NCBI RefSeq assembly: GCF_009192745.1
Contig: NZ_VTFV01000009.1
Coordinates: 57,966-121,965 of the forward strand
DNA from: Arthrobacter citreus
Lineage (GTDB): Bacteria > Actinomycetota > Actinomycetes > Actinomycetales > Micrococcaceae
DNA: 64,000 nt
Direction: 5' to 3'
Both the position numbers and the translations under genes were made by a program. Under the pieces are notes generated by a model. That model worked only from the letters and a program-made list of their open reading frames with translations. It was not told where the DNA came from and did not search any database. Below are positions 36,021 through 45,688 of the stretch, in pieces. Within the stretch, counting starts at the first letter, position 1. Each line of letters opens with the position of its first letter.

Positions 36021-36578
36021 CTAGCGTCCGTGCACCCGCCGGAAGCCATCAGCCTGCACGGTAAGGAGAGTGAAAGCACCGATCAGCCCGATCAGCAGCA
36101 GGAACGGACCCATGCTGTACAGGTTGGAAGCGATGACGCCCGGCCTGCCTTCCATCACCCGTCCCGTTGCCGGGTCAACCGAGACGTAGCTAGGCGGATC
36201 GAAAGCTCCGGTCAGCCAAGCCGCACCGGTAGCCAGGATCATGGCTACCAGGGCCCATGCCGCACAGAGGTACGGGTTGAACCGGCGCCAGGGTCCATCA
36301 GATGCGGACAGGCCGTGGCTGGCGGAGTACCCGCCGGGAACCGACGCCCCGTGGGCACCGTCGGCGCGGCCCGAAGTGCCCGCGTCTTCACCCCATGTGG
36401 ACCCGTCAGCCCGTGCGGAACCGTTATCGCGGCCGGATGCGCGGCTCCCACCGGCGGCCCGCCCCACAGCAGACGGAACAGTTCCGCCGTCGTCAACAAT
36501 CTGCACCGACTCCTGAGCCTGGTCACCTGTTGGCCGCGCATACAGCCGGTAGTCGTCCGAGTCTGTGTGATTCCCCAT
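36021..36578 (-). CDS. Small two-TM membrane protein with YRLYARP N terminus
   Basis: A 185-residue protein. The cytoplasmic N terminus has the motif YRLYARP followed by VQIVDDGG, then a low-complexity Gly/Ser/Ala linker (about 35-90), a short WRRFNPYLCAAW block leading into TM1 (about 103-122), a 25-residue loop, and TM2 (about 147-170). The motif blocks recur in the composite pseudogene at 28072-29205, showing that the genome has carried at least two copies. Function unknown. It lies 64 bases downstream of the sugar permease gene. ATG 36590 is an alternative start. Confidence 0.7.
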   Translation of the reverse strand: MGNHTDSDDYRLYARPTGDQAQESVQIVDDGGTVPSAVGRAAGGSRASGRDNGSARADGSTWGEDAGTSGRADGAHGASVPGGYSASHGLSASDGPWRRFNPYLCAAWALVAMILATGAAWLTGAFDPPSYVSVDPATGRVMEGRPGVIASNLYSMGPFLLLIGLIGAFTLLTVQADGFRRVHGR

Positions 36579-36642
36579 GGCGGCGAGCATACTCGACATC
36601 CCCTTGGGCCGGCCGTTCTCCAGGCAGCCTACTCGAGGAAAA

Positions 36643-37851
36643 CTACCTTGCACCCCTACCCCGCCGGGCAAACCCGACCGCAACAGCAAGCAGCAGCACC
36701 AGGCCCTTGATCACCTGCTGCCAGGCGGCGTCGACCGACAGGATGGACAGGCCCTGGTTCAGCACACCCATCACAAGGCCGCCGATCACCGCACCCACCA
36801 CAGTGCCGACGCCACCCTGAACAGACGCACCGCCAATGAACACGGCAGCAATCGCGTCCAGCTCAAACCCGCCACCGGCCGACGCCACGGCACCACCGGC
36901 ACGCGCCGTGCTCACCACGGCCGCGAGACCGGCCAGGAAACCCATGTTCACGAAGACCATAAAGTTCACCCACCGGGTCTTCACACCGGACATCATCGCC
37001 GCGTTCAGGTTCCCGCCCATCGCGTAGATGTGCCGGCCAAAGACGGTCCGGTTCAGCAGGAACGAATACGCCAGCACCAGCGCCGCGAGGATGATCAGGA
37101 TGATCGGCGTCCCGCGGTTGAAGGCCAGCAGATAGCAGAGGTACATGATCGCGGCAACGGCCACGGCGTTCTTGAACACGAACGACGCCGTCCGCTCCCG
37201 CGGGAGGTCCAGCTTCCGCAGGTCACTGCGGGCCTTCAGCTGCTGCACCACCAGCGCCACTGACGCGAGCGCCCCAATACCCAGCGTGAGCAGGTCCGGG
37301 GTGCCGGTGGCCGGCAGCGTGCCGTTGCCGATCGCGTTGAACGGCCGGGGCAGGCCGCTGATGGTTCCGCCGGTGAGCAGGATCAGCGCGACGCCGCGGA
37401 ACACCAGCATGCCGGCCAGCGTCACGATGAACGCGGGTATCCCCACGAACGCCACCCAGAATCCCTGCCACGCCCCGATCAGTGCCCCCACCAGCAGGGA
37501 GAGAATGACGGCGGCCCACCAGGGCATGCCCCAGTTGTTCATCGCCAGCGCCGCAATGGCCCCCACTGTCGCGACCACCGAGCCCACGGACAGATCGATG
37601 TGCCCGGCGATGATCACCATGACCATGCCGATGGCCAGGATCAGCACGTACGCGTTCTGCTGGATGAGGTTGCTGACGTTGCCCGGATACAGCAGCCGCC
37701 CGCCGGTGAGGACCTGGAACAGCAGCACAATCACCACCAGGGCGGCGAGGATGCCGTACTGGCTCAGGTCGATCCGCATCCGTTTCCGGCCGTTGCCTCC
37801 GGCGGGCGGCGGGGCCGGTGTCTTGGCCTGTTCAGGAGTAGTTGTGGTCAC
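36643..37851 (-). CDS. mmsB: Multiple monosaccharide ABC transporter permease
   Basis: A 402-residue permease of the ribose/galactose (RbsC/XylH-like) type with about ten TM segments; [18 protein letters not shown] and the conserved [19 protein letters not shown] region near the C terminus are characteristic. It starts at GTG, overlapping the ATPase stop by four bases (GTGA). Works with the ATPase and binding protein upstream to import sugars such as glucose, galactose, arabinose or xylose. Confidence 0.9.
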   Translation of the reverse strand: MTTTTPEQAKTPAPPPAGGNGRKRMRIDLSQYGILAALVVIVLLFQVLTGGRLLYPGNVSNLIQQNAYVLILAIGMVMVIIAGHIDLSVGSVVATVGAIAALAMNNWGMPWWAAVILSLLVGALIGAWQGFWVAFVGIPAFIVTLAGMLVFRGVALILLTGGTISGLPRPFNAIGNGTLPATGTPDLLTLGIGALASVALVVQQLKARSDLRKLDLPRERTASFVFKNAVAVAAIMYLCYLLAFNRGTPIILIILAALVLAYSFLLNRTVFGRHIYAMGGNLNAAMMSGVKTRWVNFMVFVNMGFLAGLAAVVSTARAGGAVASAGGGFELDAIAAVFIGGASVQGGVGTVVGAVIGGLVMGVLNQGLSILSVDAAWQQVIKGLVLLLAVAVGFARRGRGAR

Positions 37852-39455
37852 TGGCCCTGCGCTCCTTCAATTCGGGCGGATTCAGTTTGGGCGGATTCTG
37901 GACGGGCTGCCGTCCCTGATCCGGTCCTGGCGGCCGTCATATGCCGCATGAGTTCTTCCTGCGTTGCTTCAGCCCGAGGCACCTCTGCCGTAAGCCGGCC
38001 TTCGGCGATGGTGTAGATGCGGTCGCAGAGCCCGATCAGCTCGGGCAGTTCGCTGGAAATGACGATCACGGCTTTGCCCTGCGCGGCCATCTCGTTGATG
38101 ATTCCGTAAATCTCGAACTTGGCGCCGACGTCGATGCCGCGGGTGGGTTCGTCAAGGATCAGCACGTCCGGTCCGGAATAGATCCATTTGCTCAGCACCA
38201 CCTTCTGCTGGTTTCCGCCGGACAGGTTCGCCACCACGGAGGCCACGGACGGTGTGCGGATGTTCATTTTCTGCCGGTAGTCATCCGCCACGGCGTATTC
38301 GCGGTGTTTGTCGATCACGCCCAGCCGGGCGAGTTTCCCCAGTGCCGCAGCGGACACGTTCACCACCACGGACCCGATCAGGTTCAACCCGTACCGCTTG
38401 CGGTCCTCGCTGACGTACGCCAGTCCGTGCCGGATGGCCTCCCCCACGGACCGGGTCTGGATCTCGACGCCGTCCTTATAGACCCGCCCGGACACCCCGG
38501 CCCCCCAGGACCGGCCGAAGATGCTCATCGCCAGCTCGGTGCGCCCGGCGCCCATCAGCCCGGCGAACCCGACGATCTCCCCGGCGCGCACGTTAAAGGA
38601 CACATCGTTGACCACCACGCGGTCGACGTCGATCGGGTGGTGGACGGTCCAGTCCTCCACCCGGAACTTCTCCTCCCCAACCTGCGGGTCCCGGTCCGGG
38701 AACTGGCTGTCCAGCGGCCGTCCGACCATGGCACGGATGATCCGGGTTTCAATTTCACTGTTGTCCTCCACCGGGAAGGAGTCGATGGTTTTCCCGTCGC
38801 GGATGACGGTGACGGTGTCCGCGATGGCCCGGATTTCCTTGAGCTTGTGCGAGATGACAATGGAGGTGATACCGCCCTCGCGCAGCTGGTCGATCAGCCC
38901 CAAAAGGTGCGCCGAGTCGCCGTCGTTCAGTGCCGCCGTCGGCTCATCCAGGATCAGCAGCTTCACTTCCTTGGACAGCGCCTTGGCGATTTCCACCAGC
39001 TGCTGCTTGCCGACGCCGAGTTCCAGGATCTTCGTGGCCGGGTTCTCATCCAGCCCAACGCGTTTGAGCAGGGCGGCGGCCTGCAGGTTGGTCTGGTTCC
39101 AGTCGATCACCCCGCCGCGCTGCACCTCGTTGCCCAGGAAAATGTTCTCCGCGATGGACAGGAACGGACTGAGCGCCAGCTCCTGGTGGATGATCACAAT
39201 CCCGTCCCGCTCGCTGTCATTGATGGAGCCGTAGCGGACCTCCTCCCCGTCCAGGGAGATGGTGCCGGAATAGCTGCCGTGCGGGTAGACGCCGCTGAGC
39301 ACGTTCATGAGGGTCGATTTGCCGGCGCCGTTCTCGCCGCAGATTCCGTGCACCTCACCGCGCCGGACGGCGACGGACACGCCGTCGAGCGCGCGGACGC
39401 CGTTGAACTCCTTCACGATGCCGTCCATGGAAAGGATGACGTCCTGATCGATCAT
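37848..39455 (-). CDS. mmsA: Multiple monosaccharide ABC transporter ATP-binding protein
   Basis: A 535-residue protein with two fused ATPase domains. Domain 1: [16 protein letters not shown] (about 40); domain 2 keeps the signature [15 protein letters not shown] (about 405) and [10 protein letters not shown]. The second Walker A is altered ([11 protein letters not shown]), as in all sugar ATPases of this group. Energises sugar import. A perfect 16-base hairpin separates it from the binding-protein gene. Confidence 0.93.
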   Translation of the reverse strand: MIDQDVILSMDGIVKEFNGVRALDGVSVAVRRGEVHGICGENGAGKSTLMNVLSGVYPHGSYSGTISLDGEEVRYGSINDSERDGIVIIHQELALSPFLSIAENIFLGNEVQRGGVIDWNQTNLQAAALLKRVGLDENPATKILELGVGKQQLVEIAKALSKEVKLLILDEPTAALNDGDSAHLLGLIDQLREGGITSIVISHKLKEIRAIADTVTVIRDGKTIDSFPVEDNSEIETRIIRAMVGRPLDSQFPDRDPQVGEEKFRVEDWTVHHPIDVDRVVVNDVSFNVRAGEIVGFAGLMGAGRTELAMSIFGRSWGAGVSGRVYKDGVEIQTRSVGEAIRHGLAYVSEDRKRYGLNLIGSVVVNVSAAALGKLARLGVIDKHREYAVADDYRQKMNIRTPSVASVVANLSGGNQQKVVLSKWIYSGPDVLILDEPTRGIDVGAKFEIYGIINEMAAQGKAVIVISSELPELIGLCDRIYTIAEGRLTAEVPRAEATQEELMRHMTAARTGSGTAARPESAQTESARIEGAQGQ

Positions 39456-39480
39456 TTCTTGCCTGTTCTTTCCGGAGGGT

Positions 39481-39517
39481 GCGGGGCACGACGGCGGCAG
39501 TCGCCGTCGTGCCCCGC
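39481..39517 (-). terminator. Intercistronic hairpin between chvE and mmsA
   Basis: Perfect 16-base GC-rich arms (39481-39496 and 39502-39517) with a five-base loop, no T run. Such structures between a binding-protein gene and its transporter genes usually stabilise the upstream mRNA and reduce read-through, giving excess binding protein. Confidence 0.8.
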
Positions 39518-39530
39518 GGGGCGGGCTGCC

Positions 39531-40652
39531 CTAGAGTCCGACGTCGCCGGCCTCCACGAAGCCGGAGTCCACCAGCTTGGACTGGACCTCGTCCTTGACC
39601 ACAACCTGCGGTTCGAGGATGTAGGTGGGGACCACCTTCACGCCGTTGTCGTAGGTTTCGGTGTCGTTGACGTCCACCTCTTCTCCGTTGACGATCTGCT
39701 CGATCATGGTGTCCACCTGGGCGCCAAGTTCACGGGTGTCCTTCCAGACGGTCATGGATTGCTGGTCGCCGAGGATCGCCTTGATGTTCGCGACGTCGCC
39801 GTCCTGCCCGGTGATCACCGGCCAGTCGGTGCCCGGCGTGTAGCCGGCACTGGCCAGGGACTGCTCGATGCCCAGGGCCAGGCTGTCGTTCGGGGAAAGC
39901 ACGACGTCGACCTTGTCGCCGCCGGTGTAGAAGGACTGCAGGCGGTTATCCATTTCCGCCTGCGCATCCGCCGATCCCCAGCCGAGGATGCCGATGGAGG
40001 CCCAGTCATCATTCGAGGCCGGGGACTTGCCGGAGGGAACCACCAGCTGGCCGCTCTCCACGTAGGGAAGCAGCACGTCCCAGGCGCCGGAGAAGAAGAA
40101 CTTGGCGTTGTTGTCATCCGGGCTGCCGGCGAAGGGTTCCAGGTTGTACGGGCCCTCGCCGTCGGCCAGGGCCAGTTGCTCCTCGATGAACTCGCCCTGG
40201 AGCTGGCCCACCTGGTAGTTGTCGAACGTGGCGTAGTAGTCCACGGCGTCGGTCCCGTTGATCAGCCGGTCATAGGCGATCACGGTGACGTCCTGGGACT
40301 TGGCGTCTTCCAGGACCGGGCCGAGGGTTTCGCCGTCGATCGCTGCGACTACCAGGATCTTGGCGCCGCCGGCCACCTGGTTCTGGATCTGGCTGATCTG
40401 CTGGTCGGTCTTGTCGTCGGCGTACTGCAGGTCAACGGTGCAGTCGCGGGCTTCAAGGTTTTCCTTTAGCCCTTCGCCGTCGTTGATCCAGCGTTCCAGG
40501 CTGCGGGTGGGCATGGAGATTCCCACGTTGCATTCGACGCCGTCGCCGCCTTCGCTGTCGCTGTTCGTGGTGCCGGCGGGGGCGCAGGCCGCCATGCCTG
40601 CTGCCAGGCCGAACGCCAGGAAGAGGGCCGAAACATTCTTTCTTTTGCTCAT
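39531..40652 (-). CDS. chvE: Multiple monosaccharide ABC transporter substrate-binding protein
   Basis: A 373-residue secreted lipoprotein: signal peptide with lipobox FGLAAGMAACAPAG, then a ChvE-like periplasmic-binding fold (GISMPTRSLERWINDGEGL, DKTDQQISQIQNQVAGG, VIAYDRLINGTDAVDYYATFD). The RxxERW and DRL..TD blocks are the sugar-binding positions of the family. AAAGG lies upstream of the ATG. The first gene of the chvE-mmsA-mmsB operon. A CRP-like site lies about 160 bases upstream. Confidence 0.92.
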   Translation of the reverse strand: MSKRKNVSALFLAFGLAAGMAACAPAGTTNSDSEGGDGVECNVGISMPTRSLERWINDGEGLKENLEARDCTVDLQYADDKTDQQISQIQNQVAGGAKILVVAAIDGETLGPVLEDAKSQDVTVIAYDRLINGTDAVDYYATFDNYQVGQLQGEFIEEQLALADGEGPYNLEPFAGSPDDNNAKFFFSGAWDVLLPYVESGQLVVPSGKSPASNDDWASIGILGWGSADAQAEMDNRLQSFYTGGDKVDVVLSPNDSLALGIEQSLASAGYTPGTDWPVITGQDGDVANIKAILGDQQSMTVWKDTRELGAQVDTMIEQIVNGEEVDVNDTETYDNGVKVVPTYILEPQVVVKDEVQSKLVDSGFVEAGDVGL

Positions 40653-41040
40653 GGTCGAACCTTTGAAAAGGATCCTGCCGCCGGCAAGGCACTGCACGGC
40701 GAGACTACGGGAAACATCCTTGTGACCCGGACGGCTGGATCGAGCGGATACAACGCTGTAGCGCCCCTGTCGATACCCCTACCGACAATTTGTAGGCGAG
40801 CACAACATATCCCCGTGACGTGGATCACGGCAAGGGGTTTCCGGAACGTTATCCAAACGCAATGCGGGGGTCTCGTTCGGGCTCCTGTCAATAGGTGCCC
40901 TCAGTACTGGCGGGCAGAATCGGCGCTGCCAACGAATCGCAGTCAGCCCAGGTCAATTCCTCCGATTTCGGTTCTCGGGAAAATACCTGTTTCGTACTCT
41001 GTCGCGGGTCCTAATTACTCGATGAACCGGAGGTTCGATC
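40653..41040. other. Divergent intergenic region with regulatory site
   Basis: 388 bases between divergent chvE and the excalibur gene. Apart from the CRP-like palindrome at 40813-40830 and AT-rich patches near 40790 and 41010, which may be promoters, no gene or repeat is seen. Confidence 0.5.
40813..40830. promoter_or_regulatory. CRP/GlxR-like binding site
   Basis: CCGTGA-N6-TCACGG is a perfect inverted repeat containing the GTGA-N6-TCAC core of cAMP receptor protein family operators. It lies about 160 bases upstream of the sugar-binding-protein gene and about 210 bases upstream of the excalibur gene, consistent with carbon-catabolite control of the sugar importer. Confidence 0.6.
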
Positions 41041-41457
41041 GTGAAAAAGACCCTGACTGGACTCACCATTGCGGCCGCATTTGGCTTCACTGCACTGGCA
41101 GCTTCGCCGGCCGCGGCGGCTCCGCCCTATGCCAACTGCGACGCCGCTGCTGCTGAAGGCGTTTACAACATTGCCGAAGGCCAGCCGGGCTATGAGCCGA
41201 GCCTGGACCGAGATGGAGACGGCGTCGCTTGCGAAGGCCCCACGTCTTCACCCACGCCCCCGTCTCCATCACCCACCACGACGACGGTGCCCCCCGTCAA
41301 CAATCAGATCGGGAACACCCCCAAGGGCGGAGCCAACACAGGTGCGCCCGCGGACAAGGGCACCGACGCCACCGGCGTTCTCCTCGCCGCTGGTGGCGTA
41401 GTCGCCGTCGCAGGCATCGCTGCCGGGCTGCGGCGCAAGTCCGGAAACCACGCCTAG
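41041..41457 (+). CDS. Excalibur calcium-binding surface protein 1
   Basis: A 138-residue secreted protein. Signal peptide MKKTLTGLTIAAAFGFTALA cleaved near ASPAAAA, then an excalibur domain (YANCDAAAAEG... DRDGDGVACEG, about 30-65) whose DxDxDG loop binds calcium, a Pro/Thr-rich linker, and at the C terminus GANTG followed by a hydrophobic segment and basic tail RRK. That tail resembles a cell-wall sorting signal with a degenerate LPxTG motif. GTG start with GGAGG. Seven bases upstream of a class F sortase gene. Confidence 0.85.
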   Translation: MKKTLTGLTIAAAFGFTALAASPAAAAPPYANCDAAAAEGVYNIAEGQPGYEPSLDRDGDGVACEGPTSSPTPPSPSPTTTTVPPVNNQIGNTPKGGANTGAPADKGTDATGVLLAAGGVVAVAGIAAGLRRKSGNHA

Positions 41458-41463
41458 CCTGCG

Positions 41464-42147
41464 TTGGGACGACACGTAGAATCCCGCGGCAGCGGCCGCC
41501 GGAGCCGAATGGTTCTGGTGGCCGCCGCCGCGGCGTTCCTCGTTGGCGGTGCTGGTGATACGAGCACACCCGATGACGCCGGCCCCCGCTACTTTGCCCT
41601 AGCCCAGATCCCGGCACAGGCACCGGTTGATGATGCCCTTCGTCCGTTCCCTGCACTTCCGCAAGATGCTCAGCCCGGCACCGGGGCCGCTCCCGCATCG
41701 CCGAGCATCGTCTCCCTGCCCACAATCCAGACCAGGTCGGAGCTGATGGAGCTCGGGCTGCTGCCGGATGGAACGCTTGAAGTACCTCCGGCATCTCCCG
41801 GATCCCCCGCCGGTTGGTACACGGGTTCACCCGCTCCTGGTGAACCCGGTCCGGCCATCCTGCTGGGCCACGTCAATGCCAACGACGGCGGCCCGGGAGT
41901 CTTCGCCCGGCTTCGCAGCCTGGTACCGGGAGACCACATAGCAGTAGAGCGGGAAGACGGGACAGAATCTGTATTCGTCGTCGTTCGGGGCGAGCAATAC
42001 GCCAAGGACATGTTCCCTACTGATGAGGTTTACGGAAACACCCCGGGTCCTGAACTCCGCCTGATCACCTGCGACGGGTTCGACAGCACCACCGGACTCT
42101 GGCAGGACAACTACGTGGTCTACGCGGTCTTGGCCGACCCTGTCTAG
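41464..42147 (+). CDS. Class F sortase-like protein 1, catalytic Arg replaced
   Basis: A 227-residue protein. TTG 41464 gives a basic n-region (RGSGRRSR) before a hydrophobic signal segment; ATG 41509, with GGAG upstream, is the alternative but removes that n-region. The sortase fold is clear: SPAPGEPGPAILLGHVNA (catalytic His) and LRLITCDGFD (catalytic Cys). About 11 residues after Cys, where class F enzymes usually have Arg before DN, it has Gln (WQDN). It may anchor the adjacent excalibur protein, if active. Confidence 0.75.
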   Translation: MGRHVESRGSGRRSRMVLVAAAAAFLVGGAGDTSTPDDAGPRYFALAQIPAQAPVDDALRPFPALPQDAQPGTGAAPASPSIVSLPTIQTRSELMELGLLPDGTLEVPPASPGSPAGWYTGSPAPGEPGPAILLGHVNANDGGPGVFARLRSLVPGDHIAVEREDGTESVFVVVRGEQYAKDMFPTDEVYGNTPGPELRLITCDGFDSTTGLWQDNYVVYAVLADPV

Positions 42148-42211
42148 AAGCGAACCACAGCACCCCAGCAGGTATCGTTGCTGCCGACGGGACGACGGGG
42201 GGTTTGGGCAG

Positions 42212-42826
42212 ATGGCACTACTGGGTGGAAGCGGGATGGGACCGCACCGGACACCAGTCGATGACCGCCGCTGGAATAAGGCGGAGGCGGAATTCAAGAA
42301 ACTCCACAAGCGGAACTCCCGGACCACCTTTCTGGTTTTGTTGGCAATCTACGTTCCCCTGGGGCTGATCGCCGCTGGCCTGGTCATCTACCTGTTCAGT
42401 GATTCCCGGGACCCGATCTACGACGTCGGGACGGTGCTGCTCGGCTTGGGATTCGCCCTCGTATGGGGCCTCGCGCCCCTGCTGTTAGGCGGTGCGCTCT
42501 TCGCGGCAACCCAAACCGCGGTGGTTGAACCGTCCAAACGATCCCGGCGCTGGGGTGCGGCGTTGACCGCAGCGGCTGTGTTCCCCGGTGTGCTCCACGT
42601 CGGGGTCCTGGTCTGGGTGGTCATCGACGAGGTGGTCAGTCCCACTGCGTCCCTGCTTTATGCCCTGGATCCGGTCATCATCCCGCTGAGGCTGATCATG
42701 GTCGCCGTGCCGCTGGTCATGGCACTAGCCCTCCTTCCAAGCATTCGGCGCTCGGACAGGATCCGAAAAGAGCGTGGACAGCGGCCGCGGCATGACGCAC
42801 CGGCCACACGCCGTAACATCCCCTGA
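42212..42826 (+). CDS. Predicted membrane protein, unknown function
   Basis: A 204-residue protein with an N-terminal charged segment (RRWNKAEAEFKKLHKRNSR), then four hydrophobic segments (about 42-62, 76-97, 112-133, 147-168) and a basic C-terminal tail. No family recognised. Preceded by a G-rich ribosome site. It lies between the first excalibur/sortase pair and a rhodanese gene. ATG 42236 is an alternative start. Confidence 0.65.
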   Translation: MALLGGSGMGPHRTPVDDRRWNKAEAEFKKLHKRNSRTTFLVLLAIYVPLGLIAAGLVIYLFSDSRDPIYDVGTVLLGLGFALVWGLAPLLLGGALFAATQTAVVEPSKRSRRWGAALTAAAVFPGVLHVGVLVWVVIDEVVSPTASLLYALDPVIIPLRLIMVAVPLVMALALLPSIRRSDRIRKERGQRPRHDAPATRRNIP

Positions 42827-42890
42827 CTTCTCCCAGATTCGGGCCATAGGGTTGGTGCTTCGCTCCGGCCACTCCAACCGAAGGAACCGA

Positions 42891-43481
42891 ATGTCACCCG
42901 CTGCCACCGCAGAGACCACCAAGACCATCGACGCCGTCACCCTGAAGTCCCTGCTTGAGGAGAATCCGAACCTCACCGTCATCGACGTCCGCAACCCGGC
43001 AGAGTTCGAGTCCGTGCACATCGCGGGCTCCCACAACATTCCCCTGCCTCTGCTCTCCGCCCACACCGTTGAGCTGGCCGCCCGGCTGGATGACGGCGTC
43101 GTGCTTCTCTGCCAGTCCGGCGTCCGGGCAAAGCAGGCGCACGAACGCCTCGCTGCAGCGGGCCTGCAGGGCGGGCAGGTGCTCACCGAAAGCGTGGACG
43201 ACGTCGAGAAGGCCGGCGGTTCCGTAGTCCGCGGCCTGCAGGTCTGGGACATGGAGCGCCAGGTGCGCTTCGCCGCAGGAAGCCTGGTGGGACTCGGCCT
43301 GCTCGCCGGACGCATCGCCTCGCCGAAGTTCCGGGTCCTGGCCGGCGGAATCAGCGGCGGACTGGTCTTCTCAGCCCTTTCCAACACGTGCGCCATGGGC
43401 AAGGCGCTGGCGTACCTGCCCTGGAACCAGGGCGCTTCCGAGCCGTCGTGGGAAGAGATCCAGGCCAACCTCGACCGCTAG
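42891..43481 (+). CDS. Rhodanese-like protein with DUF2892 membrane part
   Basis: A 196-residue protein, AAGGA five bases before ATG 42891. The N-terminal rhodanese domain carries VIDVRNPAEFE and the active loop LLCQSGVRAKQ with catalytic Cys (about residue 79). The C-terminal part has two hydrophobic segments (GSLVGLGLLAGR, LAGGISGGLVF) of DUF2892 type. Such fusions handle persulfide sulfur at the membrane. Confidence 0.85.
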   Translation: MSPAATAETTKTIDAVTLKSLLEENPNLTVIDVRNPAEFESVHIAGSHNIPLPLLSAHTVELAARLDDGVVLLCQSGVRAKQAHERLAAAGLQGGQVLTESVDDVEKAGGSVVRGLQVWDMERQVRFAAGSLVGLGLLAGRIASPKFRVLAGGISGGLVFSALSNTCAMGKALAYLPWNQGASEPSWEEIQANLDR

Positions 43482-43702
43482 TTCGCGCATAACGTCTGCC
43501 CGTTCCATTAGGCGGGTTCCCCCTTTAGGAAGGGTCTGACGACAACTGGCACTTTGTGAACGTTCCCCCTGCGGAATCGAAGCCGTTTCTTCATAACATT
43601 CCGGATAAGTCTGCTAACACATTTGAGTGTGTCCGACTCCGGAGTATTAGCCCCGCCCATATGCTCATGCGGTCATTCACACACACTCTTTTGGGGGGAA
43701 AC

Positions 43703-44134
43703 ATGAAGAAAACTGCAGCAGGAGCAGCAATCGCAGCAGGAATAGGCCTGTCGATTCTTTCCGCAAGTCCGGCGATGGCGGCAGTAGGCCCCTTTGCCAA
43801 TTGTCAGGAAGCCGCAGACGCCGGGTACACGCTGATGCCGGTGGGAGCGCCGGGGTACGCGCCGCAGCTGGACAGCGACAACGACGGCATTGCCTGCAAC
43901 GGCGTCGACATTCCGTTTACGGTCGGGCCGAACCTCGGGGCCCATGCGTCAGCCGACTACTTCACCAGGAACCAGATTTCGCAGGTCCCTGTCGGCGCCC
44001 CCGACACCGGGGTCCCCACGGACGGAGCAGCGATCGATTCCTCGTTCCTGCTGGCTGCCGGAGCCATGGTCATCACGGTGGGCGCCGCTGCCGCAGCCCG
44101 CCGCAGGACAGCTGTACCCACGGGCGACCGGTAA
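43703..44134 (+). CDS. Excalibur calcium-binding surface protein 2
   Basis: A 143-residue secreted protein, ATG 43703 preceded by GGGGGGAA. Signal peptide MKKTAAGAAIAAGIGLSIL, cleavage near MAAVG, excalibur domain (FANCQEAADAGYTLMP... DSDNDGIACNG), a spacer, then APDTG, a hydrophobic segment and a basic RRR tail, again like a sorting signal. Paralogue of the protein at 41041; both precede a class F sortase. Confidence 0.85.
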   Translation: MKKTAAGAAIAAGIGLSILSASPAMAAVGPFANCQEAADAGYTLMPVGAPGYAPQLDSDNDGIACNGVDIPFTVGPNLGAHASADYFTRNQISQVPVGAPDTGVPTDGAAIDSSFLLAAGAMVITVGAAAAARRRTAVPTGDR

Positions 44135-44138
44135 CCAG

Positions 44139-44774
44139 TTGGGCGTTCCAGCCACCAGCAACCGCTGCCGGGCCCTCGTCTCCCTGGCAGCGGTTGCCCT
44201 GGCATTGCTGACCGGGTGCACCGGGCCTGCCGCTGTGTCCTCCACACCGGCCGCCCCGGCCACTGCGTCGATGTCCACCACCGCGGATTCCCCTGCTGGC
44301 GTTCGCTCACCACTGCGCGAATCCGCACCGGTCTCAATCGCCGTTCCTTCGGTCCGTCTCGATTCCACCCTGATCGATCTCGGGCTGAATCCGGACGGCA
44401 CCGTCGAAGTCCCCGCTACGGATCCCGGCGCACCGGCCGGCTGGTACACCGGATCCCCCACGCCCGGGGAGCTCGGTCCATCCATCATCCTGGGCCATGT
44501 CAATGCAACCGGCGGTGGCCCGGGCGTCTTCGCAGACCTCCGGGACCTGGGTTCCGGCGACCTCATCAATGTGTCACGGGCCGACGGAAGTATTGCGGTA
44601 TTCCGGTTCCGGGAAGGTCATCAGTATTCAAAAGACAACTTCCCCACTTCCCTTGTTTACGGGAACACGGAGGGGCCGGAACTGCGGCTTATTACCTGCG
44701 ACGGCTACAACCCCGAGACCGGCCAGTTCGACGACAATTATGTGGTTTACGCCCAGCTTGTGGATTCGCGCTAA
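44139..44774 (+). CDS. Class F sortase-like lipoprotein 2, catalytic Arg replaced
   Basis: A 211-residue protein starting at TTG 44139, five bases after the excalibur stop. The signal segment ends with a lipobox-like LALLTGC, suggesting a membrane-anchored lipoprotein. The sortase core has ELGPSIILGHVNATG (His) and LRLITCDGYN (Cys). The position of the usual catalytic Arg, just before DN, is Asp (QFDDN). Same gene arrangement as the first pair, so the two modules arose by duplication. Confidence 0.75.
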   Translation: MGVPATSNRCRALVSLAAVALALLTGCTGPAAVSSTPAAPATASMSTTADSPAGVRSPLRESAPVSIAVPSVRLDSTLIDLGLNPDGTVEVPATDPGAPAGWYTGSPTPGELGPSIILGHVNATGGGPGVFADLRDLGSGDLINVSRADGSIAVFRFREGHQYSKDNFPTSLVYGNTEGPELRLITCDGYNPETGQFDDNYVVYAQLVDSR

Positions 44775-45592
44775 GAAGGTCCGCACCCGGCACCTTCACT
44801 ATCCGCCGCTTCCCGCCGGTACCCGCTGGGCGTAAACCCCAGCACCTCGCGGAACACATCCGTTAGATGGGCGTGGTCGGCGTAGCCCAGCTCGGCAGCG
44901 ACGTCGGCAATCCCCAGGTCCGGATCGGTGCGCAGCCGATCAGCCGCCTCCTGCAGCCGGTAGCGGCGGATCATCGCCAGCGGCGGCAGGCCCACATGCT
45001 TCCGGGCAATCCGCTGCAGGCTGCGTACCGAAACTCCCAGCAGGTCAGCGGCCTGGTCCACGCGCGTGAGGGATGGATCCGCCTCGATCAAGTCCTCAAA
45101 GTGGTTGGCCAGCAGGCTCTCCGGTGGAGGTGTGGGCAAGGCGGTTTCCACCCAGGCCGACGCCGCCGCAACAGCCGCTGCTCGGCGGGCGCCGCCGTCG
45201 TCGTTCGCCTTTGACTCCATCGCGGCGGTGACGGGCGTCCGCAGCCCCGGCAGCTCCAGTGCGGTGCTGGCATCCTTCAGCGCTCCGGGATCCGGACACA
45301 GGAACGGAACGGCTGCCGGGCGCAGCAGCAGTCCGAAGGCCCAGCCGGTGCCTTGCAGATCACGGACGGAACGGCGCGTTGCCGGTCCATACAGCCGCAC
45401 ACAGTCCTGCTCGATCACGAGGTTCAGCGCCGGGAAGGGCAGGACTTCCTGCCGGGAGGTCCGTCCGGCTGCCAGGTCCCACTCGGGGATCCAGAACCAG
45501 CGGAAGCGGTCCGCCAGCAGTGCCGGCGCGGGTACCCGGTGGAACGAGGGCAGCCGGGCCGGATACAGCGGGCCGCGCCACTGCTGCTGCAT
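44771..45592 (-). CDS. AraC-family transcriptional regulator
   Basis: A 273-residue protein with a DUF6597-type N-terminal sensor domain and a C-terminal AraC DNA-binding domain (DQAADLLGVSVRSLQRIARKHVGLPPLAM, then IADVAAELGYADHAHLTDVFREVLGFTPSGYRR). GGAGGAG precedes ATG 45592. Divergent from the VOC-family gene, which it probably controls. Its end overlaps the sortase gene end by four bases. Confidence 0.88.
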   Translation of the reverse strand: MQQQWRGPLYPARLPSFHRVPAPALLADRFRWFWIPEWDLAAGRTSRQEVLPFPALNLVIEQDCVRLYGPATRRSVRDLQGTGWAFGLLLRPAAVPFLCPDPGALKDASTALELPGLRTPVTAAMESKANDDGGARRAAAVAAASAWVETALPTPPPESLLANHFEDLIEADPSLTRVDQAADLLGVSVRSLQRIARKHVGLPPLAMIRRYRLQEAADRLRTDPDLGIADVAAELGYADHAHLTDVFREVLGFTPSGYRREAADSEGAGCGPS

Positions 45593-45688
45593 CGCTCCTC
45601 CTCCACAGGTCGCCTCTCGCCGGGAAAAAACACCCGGTTGTCGCAAATTGCCAAGCCGCCGGGCTGCCTGCGTTCCTAGCCTGATTCC

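Noticed and set aside
37941..40469. Forward 842-codon frame opposite the sugar importer
   Set aside because: No ribosome site or domain; it is the antisense of mmsA and chvE.
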